From the NCBI RefSeq assembly GCF_003584165.1, contig NZ_QXFJ01000023.1, positions 124,001-188,000 on the forward strand: DNA of 64,000 nucleotides, read 5' to 3'. Below are positions 27,812 through 37,401 of the stretch, in pieces. Numbering within the stretch: position 1 is the first letter of the stretch; the number at the start of each line of letters is the position of its first letter. The position numbers and the translations under genes were made by a program. The notes below the pieces were generated by a model, which was given only the letters and a program-made list of their open reading frames with translations, was not told the origin of the DNA and searched no databases. This DNA is from Flagellimonas aequoris (lineage in GTDB: Bacteria > Bacteroidota > Bacteroidia > Flavobacteriales > Flavobacteriaceae).

Positions 27812-29971
27812 TTATAGATTTTCCTTGACGAAGTTGGTCAGTTTGGTAAAGAGGTGCAACCGGGTGTTACCTCCATAAATACCATGGTTCTTATCGGGAT
27901 AAATGGCCCAATCGAACTGTTTATTGGCCTGCACCAAAGCCTCGATCATACGCATGGAGTTCTGCACATGCACATTGTCATCCCCCGAGCCATGGACCAA
28001 TAAATATTTGCCCTTTAACATTTCAGGATAATTGAACGGGGAATTATCATCATAACCGCTGGCATTTTCCTGTGGGGTCTGCATATAACGTTCCGTGTAA
28101 ATCGTGTCGTAAAACCGCCATGAAGTAACAGGGGCAACCGCAATGGCCATTTCAAAAACATCGTTGCCTTTCAAAATACAATTGGTGGACATGAATCCGC
28201 CATAACTCCACCCCCAAATTCCTGTTCGGTTCTCATCGATATAAGGGAGTTCACTCAATTTTTTGGCAGCGGCAATCTGGTCTTCCACTTCATATTTACC
28301 CAATTCCTTTTGGGTCAATTTTTTGAAGTCCCTACCTTTTAACCCGGTTCCCCTACCATCTACACAGGCCACAATATAGCCTTCAGAAGCCAACATTTCA
28401 TGCCAGTAATCATTACTGCCAATCCAACTGTTGGATACCGACTGTGACCCAGGCCCACTATATTGGAACATGAAAAGGGGATATTTTTTATTAGGGTCAA
28501 AATCAGCAGGTTTGATCATCCACATGTTCAGATCGTACCCGTTAATGTTGATGGTGGAAAATTCCTTGGGTGTCATTTCGTACCCATCCAATTTTTCCAA
28601 TAAGGCCGAATTGTCCTTGATCGCTTTCACCAACTTGCCATCCGAAGCTTTGTGCAAGGTAAACTCATAGGGCGTGGTGGCGTTTGAAAAGGTATTGATG
28701 TAATAGGTATAGTTGGTACTGAACGCCGCGGAATTGGTGCCTACTTTGGTGGAAAGTCGCTTCTTTTTCTTCCCATTAGTGGAAATGCTATACACATCGC
28801 GGTTGATAGAACCGTTCTCCACAGACTGATAAAAAATCCTATTGTTCTTTTTGTCGTACCCATAGTAACGGGTCACTTCCCACGGACCCTGGGTAATCTG
28901 GTTCTTCAATTTGCCATCCTTCCCATATAAATACAAATGGTTGTAGCCATCCCCTTCGCTGGTCCAGATAAAACTATCATCGGCCAAAAAAGTAAGGTCG
29001 TCATCAATATCGACATAGGCATTGTCCTTTTCTTCCAACAGAAGGGAAACGGAATTATCGGTAGCCTTAACATCGAACAATTTCAAATCATCCTGATGTC
29101 TGTTCAACGTTTGTACACTCAAATGATCGGGACTGTTCATCCATTTGATCCTCGGAATGTAATAAGGATCGTTCAAATCCACATGGGAAATGGTTCCTGA
29201 TGTCACATCGAACATATGCAAGGTGACCACGGAATTGTTTTCGCCGGCCTTGGGATATTTGAACTCATATTGATAGGGATACAGATTGGTGCCATAGATA
29301 TCCATGGAGAAATTGGGCACCTCGCTTTCATCAAAACGAAGGAAAGCGATCTTGGTTCCATTACTGTTCCATTCAAAGGCACGGACAAAGCTAAATTCTT
29401 CCTCATACACCCAATCGGTCACCCCATTGATGATGGTTCCTTTATGTCCATCTGTGGTTACTTGTTGGACTGATTTGGAAGAAAGATCCAAAATATAGAG
29501 GTTGTTGTCCGACACATAGGCGACTTTAGAACCATCAGGAGAAAGGGTTGGTTCTTGGATTTTTGCATCGGAGATCTTCACTAAGCCCTTGGAGGCAATA
29601 TCGTACACATAATAGATTCCTAATCTAGATCTCCTGAAAATGGGTTCCACCTCGGTAGCCAACAACACTTTCGATTCGTCATCACTAAAGGAATAGGATG
29701 AAAAGTAAGGAACATTGTTTCCAGAGGCAACAATGGTCTCTACCTTTTCCAAGGTTTCATAATCATACTTGTCCAGACTACTGGATCGTGGGGAACGGTT
29801 AAAGTTGAGAATGGTGTACTGCTTACCGTTGTTCATGGAGCGCAAAACATCCATGTATTCGGTACTGAACGCTCCTCCCCAAATTTCTTCGAGGGTTATT
29901 TTTTTCTTTTGTGCCGTGGAAAAAGTCAAAAAGCCAAAGAGGGAGAGCAATAGGAGAAACTGCTTGTTCAT
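27812..29971 (-). CDS. Dipeptidyl peptidase IV (S9B serine peptidase)
   Basis: 719 residues with a cleavable signal peptide (SLFGFLTFSTAQ). An N-terminal beta-propeller (about 40-470) and a C-terminal alpha/beta-hydrolase domain with catalytic Ser in GWSYGG, Asp in VHGSGDDNVH, and His near the end in YPDKNHGIYGG. It releases X-Pro dipeptides in the periplasm or outside. The acidic pair in the propeller that binds the free N-terminus is probably VYEEEF (about 189-194). The downstream neighbour is a peptide importer. Confidence 0.94.
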   Translation of the reverse strand: MNKQFLLLLSLFGFLTFSTAQKKKITLEEIWGGAFSTEYMDVLRSMNNGKQYTILNFNRSPRSSSLDKYDYETLEKVETIVASGNNVPYFSSYSFSDDESKVLLATEVEPIFRRSRLGIYYVYDIASKGLVKISDAKIQEPTLSPDGSKVAYVSDNNLYILDLSSKSVQQVTTDGHKGTIINGVTDWVYEEEFSFVRAFEWNSNGTKIAFLRFDESEVPNFSMDIYGTNLYPYQYEFKYPKAGENNSVVTLHMFDVTSGTISHVDLNDPYYIPRIKWMNSPDHLSVQTLNRHQDDLKLFDVKATDNSVSLLLEEKDNAYVDIDDDLTFLADDSFIWTSEGDGYNHLYLYGKDGKLKNQITQGPWEVTRYYGYDKKNNRIFYQSVENGSINRDVYSISTNGKKKKRLSTKVGTNSAAFSTNYTYYINTFSNATTPYEFTLHKASDGKLVKAIKDNSALLEKLDGYEMTPKEFSTININGYDLNMWMIKPADFDPNKKYPLFMFQYSGPGSQSVSNSWIGSNDYWHEMLASEGYIVACVDGRGTGLKGRDFKKLTQKELGKYEVEDQIAAAKKLSELPYIDENRTGIWGWSYGGFMSTNCILKGNDVFEMAIAVAPVTSWRFYDTIYTERYMQTPQENASGYDDNSPFNYPEMLKGKYLLVHGSGDDNVHVQNSMRMIEALVQANKQFDWAIYPDKNHGIYGGNTRLHLFTKLTNFVKENL

Positions 29972-30034
29972 GCGGTAGAAAATTGATTAAAAGCTTCCAA
30001 GTTTACTAATATTTATCCGAAAAATAAACTTTAA

Positions 30035-30050
30035 TGTTGCATTTGCAACA
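30035..30050. promoter_or_regulatory. Palindrome in the divergent dpp4 / HMG-CoA reductase promoter region
   Basis: TGTTGC-ATTT-GCAACA, a perfect 6-base inverted repeat with a 4-base spacer, 64 bases upstream of the dpp4 start and about 100 upstream of the reductase start. It could be an operator; no binding protein is known. Confidence 0.35.
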
Positions 30051-30122
30051 TGGATCTTGGCCCAGCATTTGGTCAAATCGCTTCAAAATTTTGGCAACTA
30101 TCGCCCAAAGTGGCAATATCCT

Positions 30123-30130
30123 TATATTTG
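30123..30130 (+). promoter_or_regulatory. -7 box of the mevalonate operon promoter
   Basis: TATATTTG, a perfect TAnnTTTG match, 19 bases before the ATG at 30150. The TTG nearest upstream (30091-30093) is 29 bases away, farther than usual. Confidence 0.5.
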
Positions 30131-30149
30131 AGTCCTTTTACCAAACACT

Positions 30150-31466
30150 ATGAACACGCCAGTTGAAGGATTTTCCAAACTTTCCAAAGCTGAAAAGATA
30201 GATTGGATCGCCAATCAATGCACCAAGGACCCTGTAGCCACCAAAAAACTGTTGGAACGCTATTGGAACCCCGATCCCCAAGTGCAAAAATTGCATGATG
30301 AGTTTATTGAGAATACCCTCTCTAATTACTATTTGCCTTTTGCGGTGGCACCCAATTTTTTGATCAATGGGGAGTTTTATGCCATCCCCATGGCCATTGA
30401 AGAAAGTTCGGTTGTGGCCGCAGCCAGCAAAGCTGCCAAATTTTGGTTGGATAAAGGTGGCTTTAAAACCACCATTTTGGGTACCGAAAAAGTGGGGCAA
30501 GTCCATTTTATTTACAAAGGCGACGCTAAAAAACTCCGTGTTTTTTTCAATGAAATCAAACCAGGTTTGTTGGAGAGTGTAGCTTCCATCACCCAGAATA
30601 TGGAAAAACGGGGAGGTGGCATCAATGCCATTGAATTAAGGGATCGCTCCGACAAGATTTCCGGGTATTACCAATTGCATTGCACTTTTGAGACCTTGGA
30701 TGCCATGGGTGCCAACTTTATCAATTCGTGTTTGGAGCAATTTGCCAAAACCTTGAAAGATCAGGCTAAGGGCCATCTAGATTTTTCCGAAGAGGAGAAA
30801 AACATAGAGGTGGTCATGAGCATTTTGTCCAATTATGTTCCCAATTGCTTGGTAAGGGCCGAAGTGGAATGCCCGGTTGACAAATTGGTCATAAAGGACA
30901 TATCTGCAGAAGAATTTGCCCAAAAATTTGTGCAAGCGGTCAACATTGCAAATGTGGAACCCTATCGCGCGGTGACGCATAACAAAGGCATCATGAACGG
31001 AATCGATGCCGTGGTGCTCGCAACTGGAAATGATTTTAGGGCCGTAGAGGCAGGGGTACACGCTTACGCCTCCAAAAATGGGAACTATTCCAGTTTGACC
31101 CATGCCACCATTGAAGATGGTATATTCAAATTTTGGATAGAGATTCCACTGGCCTTGGGTACGGTAGGAGGACTTACCTCATTGCACCCGTTAGTGAAAT
31201 TGGCACTTGAAATCCTTCAAAACCCATCAGCCAAGGAATTGATGCAAATTGTAGCTGTTGCGGGATTGGCACAAAATTTTGCTGCTGTAAAAAGTTTGGT
31301 GACCACTGGGATCCAAAAAGGTCACATGAAAATGCACCTGCTCAACATGCTCAACCAAATGGGGGCCACCGAAAGCGAAAAAGCACAGCTTGTCCATTAT
31401 TTCAAGCATGAAACCGTGACCAACGCCTCGGTAAAAGAAGCCTTGGAAAAACTGCAAAAATCATGA
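30150..31466 (+). CDS. mvaA: Hydroxymethylglutaryl-CoA reductase, class II
   Basis: 438 residues. It interconverts HMG-CoA and mevalonate; in this lineage the class II enzyme serves isoprenoid synthesis. Visible are ENTLSNYYLPFAVAPNFLINGEF (catalytic Glu region), FETLDAMGANFINS, the Lys/Asp region NKGIMNGIDAVVLATGNDFRA, and the late catalytic His in GHMKMHLLN. The stop overlaps the next start as ATGA. Its neighbour is a GHMP kinase of the same pathway. Confidence 0.94.
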   Translation: MNTPVEGFSKLSKAEKIDWIANQCTKDPVATKKLLERYWNPDPQVQKLHDEFIENTLSNYYLPFAVAPNFLINGEFYAIPMAIEESSVVAAASKAAKFWLDKGGFKTTILGTEKVGQVHFIYKGDAKKLRVFFNEIKPGLLESVASITQNMEKRGGGINAIELRDRSDKISGYYQLHCTFETLDAMGANFINSCLEQFAKTLKDQAKGHLDFSEEEKNIEVVMSILSNYVPNCLVRAEVECPVDKLVIKDISAEEFAQKFVQAVNIANVEPYRAVTHNKGIMNGIDAVVLATGNDFRAVEAGVHAYASKNGNYSSLTHATIEDGIFKFWIEIPLALGTVGGLTSLHPLVKLALEILQNPSAKELMQIVAVAGLAQNFAAVKSLVTTGIQKGHMKMHLLNMLNQMGATESEKAQLVHYFKHETVTNASVKEALEKLQKS

Positions 31467-32374
31467 TGCAAAAGGAGTTTTATAGTAATGGAAAATTATT
31501 GCTCTCGGGAGAATACGCCGTGTTGGATGGGGCACTGGCACTTGCCATTCCTACTAGTTATGGTCAATCGCTTAAGGCAACCCCTACATCCGCTGCCCAA
31601 CTAAAATGGGTAAGTTATGATGAATCGGACCAAGAGTGGTTCCATGCGGAATTCGACATCGAAAACTTAGGCATCATTTCATCATCTGACCCTAAAATTG
31701 CCCAAACGCTTAAGGTTTTGCTCCAACAGGCTAGATTGGACAATCCCTTATTTCTATCTGACCATGATGGGTTTTTGGTGGAAACACACCTCAGTTTTCC
31801 AAGGTCATGGGGCTTGGGAACCTCATCTACGCTGATCAACAATTTGGCCCAATGGGCCCGAGTAGATGCCTATGAGCTTTTATGGAAAGCCTTTGGCGGA
31901 AGTGGTTACGACATTGCCTGCGCACAGCACAATTCGCCCCTGACCTATCAATTGAAAAAAGGAGTGCCCCATGTGGAGGAAATCCAATTCAATCCATATT
32001 TTAAGGATTCTTTGTTCTTTGTCCACCTGAACCAAAAGCAAAGCAGTAAGGACGCCATAGAGGCCTATAGAAACCGCTCTTTTGACAAGGAAGCATTGGT
32101 CAAACGCATTTCTACCTTGACCCAAAAAATGATTGCTAGCCCCAACTTGTCGGAATTTGAAATTTTGATGGAGGAACATGAAACTATTTTATCCGAAGCC
32201 CTTGGTATACCACCCGTAAAGCGCTCACTGTTTTTGGATTATCCCGGAATGATAAAAAGTTTGGGGGCATGGGGCGGTGATTTTTTAATGGTTACCGGCG
32301 ATGACAATACCATGGCATACTTTCATGACAAAGGATTCCCTACGATACTGCCCTATTCGAAAATGATACTGTAA
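31463..32374 (+). CDS. GYDIA-family GHMP kinase (mevalonate-pathway kinase candidate)
   Basis: 303 residues. The N-terminal substrate region GKLLLSGEYAVLDGALALAIPT, the ATP-binding GLGTSSTL loop at about 113-120, and the family-defining GGSGYDIACAQ (about 141-151) are visible. GHMP kinases of this group are common in Bacteroidota beside mevalonate genes; which step it catalyses (mevalonate or phosphomevalonate) is not settled by sequence alone. Overlaps the reductase gene by 4 bases, and the MBL gene follows after 10 bases. Confidence 0.9.
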   Translation: MMQKEFYSNGKLLLSGEYAVLDGALALAIPTSYGQSLKATPTSAAQLKWVSYDESDQEWFHAEFDIENLGIISSSDPKIAQTLKVLLQQARLDNPLFLSDHDGFLVETHLSFPRSWGLGTSSTLINNLAQWARVDAYELLWKAFGGSGYDIACAQHNSPLTYQLKKGVPHVEEIQFNPYFKDSLFFVHLNQKQSSKDAIEAYRNRSFDKEALVKRISTLTQKMIASPNLSEFEILMEEHETILSEALGIPPVKRSLFLDYPGMIKSLGAWGGDFLMVTGDDNTMAYFHDKGFPTILPYSKMIL

Positions 32375-32384
32375 CGCTCATTTA

Positions 32385-33113
32385 ATGAAACAGGTCAACC
32401 TTCTTCTTTTGGTATTGGTTTGGGTAATTGGCTGCAAAACTCGTAACCCCATTGATGGCTATGAATCTGCCACTTTAAAAATTGAACCTCTCACGGAACA
32501 TGCCTTCTTGCATGTTTCTTATTTGGAAACCGAAAGCTTTGGCAAAGTGGCCTGTAATGGGATGATTGTGGTACAAGATGGCGAAGCCATTGTGTTCGAC
32601 ACCCCAGTTAATAATGAAGTTTCCGAAGAACTTTTAAAATGGTTAAAATCGAAAGACTTGCATGTAAAAGCTGTGGTAGCCACCCATTTCCATGATGATT
32701 GTTTGGGAGGTCTTCAATCCTTTCACGATAGAAATATTCCTTCTTATGCCAACCAAAAGACCATAGAATTAGTTCATGATAAGGAGTTGGCAATTCCCAC
32801 CAATAAATTTTCAAAAACTTTGGAGTTGCAAGTTGGCCATGAAACCGTCATCCTCGATTTTATGGGGGAGGGACATACCGTGGATAACATTATAGGTTAT
32901 TTCCCAAAAGATCAGACCATGTTCGGTGGATGCTTGATAAAATCCGTCGGGGCCGGTAAAGGTAACCTGGAAGATGCCAATACCTCAGAGTGGTCGCAGA
33001 CCGTGGCCCGAATCCAAGCAAAATATCCAAATGTCTCCCTAATTGTGCCCGGCCATGGACAATATGGGGATAAGGGATTGCTTGATTATACCCTTGAATT
33101 GTTTCGGGAATAG
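32385..33113 (+). CDS. Subclass B1 metallo-beta-lactamase, lipoprotein
   Basis: 242 residues. The zinc ligands of subclass B1 are all present: His101, His103 and Asp105 in THFHDDCLGG, His164 in GEGHTVDN, Cys183 with Lys186 in GGCLIKS, and His224 in PGHGQYG. The N-terminus has a lipobox VIGC (Cys17), so it is probably anchored in the periplasm. Family members hydrolyse penicillins, cephalosporins and carbapenems; activity here is inferred. It follows the GHMP kinase by 10 bases, so it probably belongs to the mevalonate transcript. Confidence 0.92.
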   Translation: MKQVNLLLLVLVWVIGCKTRNPIDGYESATLKIEPLTEHAFLHVSYLETESFGKVACNGMIVVQDGEAIVFDTPVNNEVSEELLKWLKSKDLHVKAVVATHFHDDCLGGLQSFHDRNIPSYANQKTIELVHDKELAIPTNKFSKTLELQVGHETVILDFMGEGHTVDNIIGYFPKDQTMFGGCLIKSVGAGKGNLEDANTSEWSQTVARIQAKYPNVSLIVPGHGQYGDKGLLDYTLELFRE

Positions 33114-33130
33114 GAAAATAAAACCAATTG

Positions 33131-33170
33131 ACATCCATCATCCGTAAACCCAAAGGAGATGTTCATCAAT
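33131..33170. repeat. Imperfect 40-bp direct repeat, left copy
   Basis: Aligned without gaps, 32 of 40 bases match 39761-39800, including the identical block GTTCATCAAT. Read on the minus strand, both copies encode IDEHLxWxY. It lies between the MBL gene and the AraC-SusCD block. Confidence 0.5.
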
Positions 33171-33232
33171 TAAGGTCCAGATGTAAGGCTTCTTTTTTAC
33201 ACTTTTCTACTTGAAGATGTAAATTATAAAGT

Positions 33233-33880
33233 ATGACAATTTGGAACAATCTACCGTTTATCAACAAAAAAGTGAGGCCCCTGTCCAACAAATTGGCATT
33301 ATTACTGGCAATGGCCTTTATCTCCAATACCATTATCCTTTTGTTCATTTGGTTCATTAGGGATGATGAATTTTTAAAGGTTTTTGAAATTGTTCAACTA
33401 GGCTCCTTTTTATTGTATGCCATTCTAATCTACACCTTTGTGGCACGTATACACATGCTATCAATAAAAGCTTATGGTATTTTCCCGTTATCCAAAACTC
33501 ATCAAAAGTATGAGAAGACTGGCCTCTCCGAGTCATTTTCTTTAGAGCTGAAAAATAAATTGGCGCATTTGATGGACTCAGAAAAGCTCTACCTGAGACA
33601 TGAACTTAGATTGGATGATATTGCCGAGTTGCTTGACATTTCCAGACATCATGCATCACAGGTTATCAATGAGAACTTTAATCTGAATTTCTATGATTTT
33701 GTAAATGCCTACAGGATTGAAGAAGCCAAAGCCAAATTGTGTGCGGGTTTTGAAAATTCGTCGGAATCCATTTCGGACATCGCATACCAGTGCGGTTTCA
33801 ACAACCGAGTTTCATTTTACAAGGCATTTAAAAAGATTACCCACACCACCCCTACCGAATTTATGATGAGAGCTGCGTAG
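33233..33880 (+). CDS. Short membrane-anchored AraC-family regulator
   Basis: 215 residues. Two hydrophobic segments (about 20-42 and 55-72) precede an AraC-type double helix-turn-helix (about 115-213, with LDDIAELLDISRHHASQVINE and ISDIAYQCGFNNRVSFYKAFKK). Bacteroidota relatives of this type usually carry six or seven TM segments and about 350-400 residues, so this one looks N-terminally shortened. It points toward the SusC gene 411 bases downstream and may control it; that is inference. Confidence 0.8.
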   Translation: MTIWNNLPFINKKVRPLSNKLALLLAMAFISNTIILLFIWFIRDDEFLKVFEIVQLGSFLLYAILIYTFVARIHMLSIKAYGIFPLSKTHQKYEKTGLSESFSLELKNKLAHLMDSEKLYLRHELRLDDIAELLDISRHHASQVINENFNLNFYDFVNAYRIEEAKAKLCAGFENSSESISDIAYQCGFNNRVSFYKAFKKITHTTPTEFMMRAA

Positions 33881-34291
33881 TAATTCCTTGAATTAGATTT
33901 CCGGCATCTCGAGAACACGATGGGATGAACACTTTCCTATTTAATCTAATCAACAGGACATCTCCATTACTTCCAGTAACATATAAGCCACTGAGGTTTC
34001 CCATAAATCCAATGCCTGGAATTATCCCCGATCGGTCACAAATCCATATTGAACCCACAATCTATATGTTAGTGTTAATCTCGTTCGGGAATCTTGTAAA
34101 GGTTTTTAAGCCTTAACAAGGTCGGTCCATTCTTTTAGTTTTTTTGCTCGGCAATCCACAAGGTGGGGGCTCTAAAACTTACTTCTTTCCCAAAATTTCA
34201 TTGTTTAGGAAGATTATTTGATTTAGCCTACAAATTAAGATTTTACCTCCTGCCTTGCGCGATTGCGCTAACTAACTTTAATCAAATTTTT
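33881..34291. other. 411-base intergenic region before susC
   Basis: No convincing gene: short frames on both strands (33925-34116 plus, 33861-34058 minus) show no family features. A direct repeat TTGCGCGATTGCGC lies about 40 bases before susC, and TAACTTTA (34274-34281) is a near-consensus -7 box. The imperfect palindrome AAGGTTTTTAAGCCTT is near 34100. It may be a long leader or a decayed segment. Confidence 0.4.
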
Positions 34292-37200
34292 ATGAAAACC
34301 AAAAAGTATTGGATGGTGCTTGGGCTGTTTCTATTTGTTTTTGGATCAGTTCTAGCTCAAGAAAAGAATGTTTCAGGTACGGTGACCGATCAGGATGGCC
34401 TACCGCTTCCCGGGGTTTCGATCTTGGTTGTCGGAACCTCTGTCGGAACCCAAACCGACTTTGATGGTAATTACTCCATCATGGCAAGTACAGGTAGTAC
34501 TTTGCGTTTTAGTTATATAGGACAAAAGACAGTGGAAAGAAAGGTCGGCATTCCCTCTGTCATCAATGTGTCCATGGAAGAGGATGCGCAGGCTTTGGAG
34601 GAAGTGGTGGTAACGGCCCTTGGTATTAAACGTAAGCCACGGGAATTATCCTATTCGGTTGCATCTGTTGACAATTCAGCCTTAACGAAAACTAGGGCTG
34701 TAAACACTGTGACCGCTTTGGCAGGAAAGGTTTCGGGCATGCAGATAAATACCATCAGCAACGGTGTAAATCCATCTACCAGAATTGTACTTAGGGGTAA
34801 TAGATCCCTTTTGGGGAACAACCAAGCATTGATTGTAATTGATGGCTTCCCTGCTGATAGAAATGCACTAGATCGATTGAATTCTGATGACATTAAGGAA
34901 ATTTCCATACTTAAAGGTGGTAATGCCTCCGCACTATATGGATCGGATGCCGCCAATGGCGTTGTGATCATTACCACTAAATCCGGAACTGGAAAAGCAT
35001 CCATAACTTTCACATCAACCGCTCAATTGGATAACATTTCATTTTTACCTGAACTGCAGGATGAGTTTGGTGTTGGTGGATTCCCTGATGGCACCATAAG
35101 GCCATTGGAGAATGTTGCTTGGGGACCCCGTTTTGATGGAAGTCTTGTAGATGCAAGCGAACAGTATGAAGATGGTAGGGTTTGGAAGGTTCCTTATAGT
35201 CCAATTCCGGGCAACCATAAATCCTTTTTTCAAACAGGGAGTCTCATCAGGAATGGTTTTGAATTTTCAGGAGGTAATGAAAATTCAAATTTTCTATTTT
35301 CTATTGATCACTCCAATATAGAAGGTACAATTCCACAAGATAAGTTCAACCGAACCAATGCAAGGGCAAAAGGGATGTATGATTTTGGTAATCTACAGGT
35401 CAGTTCCAATATATCCTTTTATCGGTCACATTCAAATACTGTCGGAGTTGGTGGCCATCAGGCTAGACCTCTATACTGGTATCTTCTAAACAGTCCTCTC
35501 CATATACCTATCAACCAAATGAAAAACTGGAGGACGGGTGAGTTTACCAGAAATGAAGTATCGTATTATGCTTTTTATGAAAACCCTTGGTTTATTATTG
35601 ACACACAAAGGAATAAATCCAACAATTCCGAAATGATTTTTATCAGTGATGTTAATTATAAATTCACCGATTGGCTTTCAGCTTTGGCAAGAGTAGGTTA
35701 TACTAAATATACTAATGATCTTAAAGAATATCATGGAGGGTTATCATACTCATTCGAATTACCTGTAACCTACTCACGGATTGATGAGTTTTCTCCCTCC
35801 ACCAGAGATTACATTTATAATAGTTCTCGCTTCAACAGTGATTTTATTATAACGGCGAACAAAGATATTTCGGATTTATTGAATGTAAAGGCAAACCTTG
35901 GTCATAATATCAGAATGACAGACTACAAAGTCATTGATATAACGGGAAATAATCTGATTATCCCCGGCTTTTACAATGTCTCCACACGTACAGGTGAACT
36001 ACAAGGAAGCGAAACATCCCAGAACTACAGAAAAGTTGGTGTTTATGGCGATATTACCTTAAGCATAGGTGATTATTTATTTCTGAACGGTCAAGGAAGA
36101 AACGACTGGTCCTCTTCCCTTTCCAAAGAAAATAGATCATTCTTTTATCCTGGAGGTGGTGTCTCCTTTGTACCAACAGATGCTTTCAAAGGCCTAAAAG
36201 GTACTTTACAATACCTTAAGGCAAGTTTCAGTATATCAAAGACCGGAAATGACCCAGGGCCATATTCCAACAGTACCACTTTTAGTGCACCAGCAGGATT
36301 TCCTTTTGAATCTACTGCCGGTCTTACCCTTTCCGGCACCGACAGGGATCCTAACTTAAAACCAGAGTTTACAAAATCAATGGAAGCAGGGATTGAGTTT
36401 GGCATTTTTAAAGATGATAGACTATCAGGTAGTTTTTCTGTATATCAGACCAATACTACAGATCAAATTGTCCCTATTGACGTTTCAACCACTTCTGGGG
36501 CCTCCAGATTGTATACCAACCTTGGTGAATTGCAAAACCAGGGAGTTGAGGTTGATTTAAAGGGAACTATCCTGAAGAGCGAAGATTTCAGTTGGAACTT
36601 AGGTGTAAATTATTCCTTGATGAAATCGGAAGTAGTTTCACTCACAGAAGGTGTTGATGAGGTAGTTGTTGGTGGCCCTTATTCCGACAATATCGCCTAC
36701 GGCGCTGTTATCGTCGCACAAAAGGGACAACCATATCCTCTAATTAAAACAACGGATTACGAAAGGGATGACCTTGGAAGAGTCATTGTAGATGAGGATG
36801 GAGATCCCACGCCCAGTAGTAATCTGGTAGTACAGGGCAAAACTACTCCAGACTACATCGTTGGTCTAAATAACACCATAAATTATAAAGGGTTTACATT
36901 ATATGCCGTTGCCGATTATCGCACTGGACATGTTTTCTATAACAACTTGGTCGATGCCTTGGAATTCACAGGTTTGACCAAGCATAGTGTAACGTCTGGA
37001 AGACAACCATTTGTTTTCCCTAATTCCGTTTATTCTGATGGAAATGATGGATACATAGAAAATACCAATCGGTTAACATCGGGAGGAGGAAACGCGTTCT
37101 GGAGCACCTATAACAACATTAAATCCAATTATGTAACTGATGCCACTGTATTAAAACTTCGAGAAGTATCCCTCTCCTATGCTTTTGATGACAAATTGGC

Positions 37201-37390
37201 CAACAAGTTGGGCATTCAGGATTTAAATGTTGGGGTATATGGAAGGAACCTTTATATGTGGAGACCTGCTGACAATGTTTACACAGATCCTGAATTTAAT
37301 TACAACAGTGGCAATGCTGTTGGTTTTGGAACTCAAAATCAAATGGCACCTGTTAGACAATTTGGTATGACCCTTACCGCTAAATTTTAA
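34292..37390 (+). CDS. SusC/RagA-type TonB-linked outer-membrane transporter
   Basis: 1032 residues from ATG 34292, chosen because it begins a clear signal peptide (KKYWMVLGLFLFVFGSVLAQ). Then a carboxypeptidase-D-like domain (about 22-105, VSGTVTDQDGLPLPGVSILV), a TonB-box/linker region (EEVVVTALGIKRKPRELSYS), the plug with SILKGGNASALYGSDAANGVVIITTKSG, and a 22-strand barrel ending GMTLTAKF. It imports an oligomeric nutrient with its SusD partner 11 bases downstream. The substrate is unknown because no hydrolase is nearby. By eye, base composition is more AT-rich than in the neighbours. Confidence 0.94.
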   Translation: MKTKKYWMVLGLFLFVFGSVLAQEKNVSGTVTDQDGLPLPGVSILVVGTSVGTQTDFDGNYSIMASTGSTLRFSYIGQKTVERKVGIPSVINVSMEEDAQALEEVVVTALGIKRKPRELSYSVASVDNSALTKTRAVNTVTALAGKVSGMQINTISNGVNPSTRIVLRGNRSLLGNNQALIVIDGFPADRNALDRLNSDDIKEISILKGGNASALYGSDAANGVVIITTKSGTGKASITFTSTAQLDNISFLPELQDEFGVGGFPDGTIRPLENVAWGPRFDGSLVDASEQYEDGRVWKVPYSPIPGNHKSFFQTGSLIRNGFEFSGGNENSNFLFSIDHSNIEGTIPQDKFNRTNARAKGMYDFGNLQVSSNISFYRSHSNTVGVGGHQARPLYWYLLNSPLHIPINQMKNWRTGEFTRNEVSYYAFYENPWFIIDTQRNKSNNSEMIFISDVNYKFTDWLSALARVGYTKYTNDLKEYHGGLSYSFELPVTYSRIDEFSPSTRDYIYNSSRFNSDFIITANKDISDLLNVKANLGHNIRMTDYKVIDITGNNLIIPGFYNVSTRTGELQGSETSQNYRKVGVYGDITLSIGDYLFLNGQGRNDWSSSLSKENRSFFYPGGGVSFVPTDAFKGLKGTLQYLKASFSISKTGNDPGPYSNSTTFSAPAGFPFESTAGLTLSGTDRDPNLKPEFTKSMEAGIEFGIFKDDRLSGSFSVYQTNTTDQIVPIDVSTTSGASRLYTNLGELQNQGVEVDLKGTILKSEDFSWNLGVNYSLMKSEVVSLTEGVDEVVVGGPYSDNIAYGAVIVAQKGQPYPLIKTTDYERDDLGRVIVDEDGDPTPSSNLVVQGKTTPDYIVGLNNTINYKGFTLYAVADYRTGHVFYNNLVDALEFTGLTKHSVTSGRQPFVFPNSVYSDGNDGYIENTNRLTSGGGNAFWSTYNNIKSNYVTDATVLKLREVSLSYAFDDKLANKLGIQDLNVGVYGRNLYMWRPADNVYTDPEFNYNSGNAVGFGTQNQMAPVRQFGMTLTAKF

Positions 37391-37401
37391 AAAAATTCAT
37401 T

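Noticed and set aside
33925..34116. 63-codon frame in the gap before susC, and a 65-codon frame opposite (33861-34058)
   Set aside because: No start context, domain or similarity; they overlap each other, and the minus one overlaps the end of the AraC gene.
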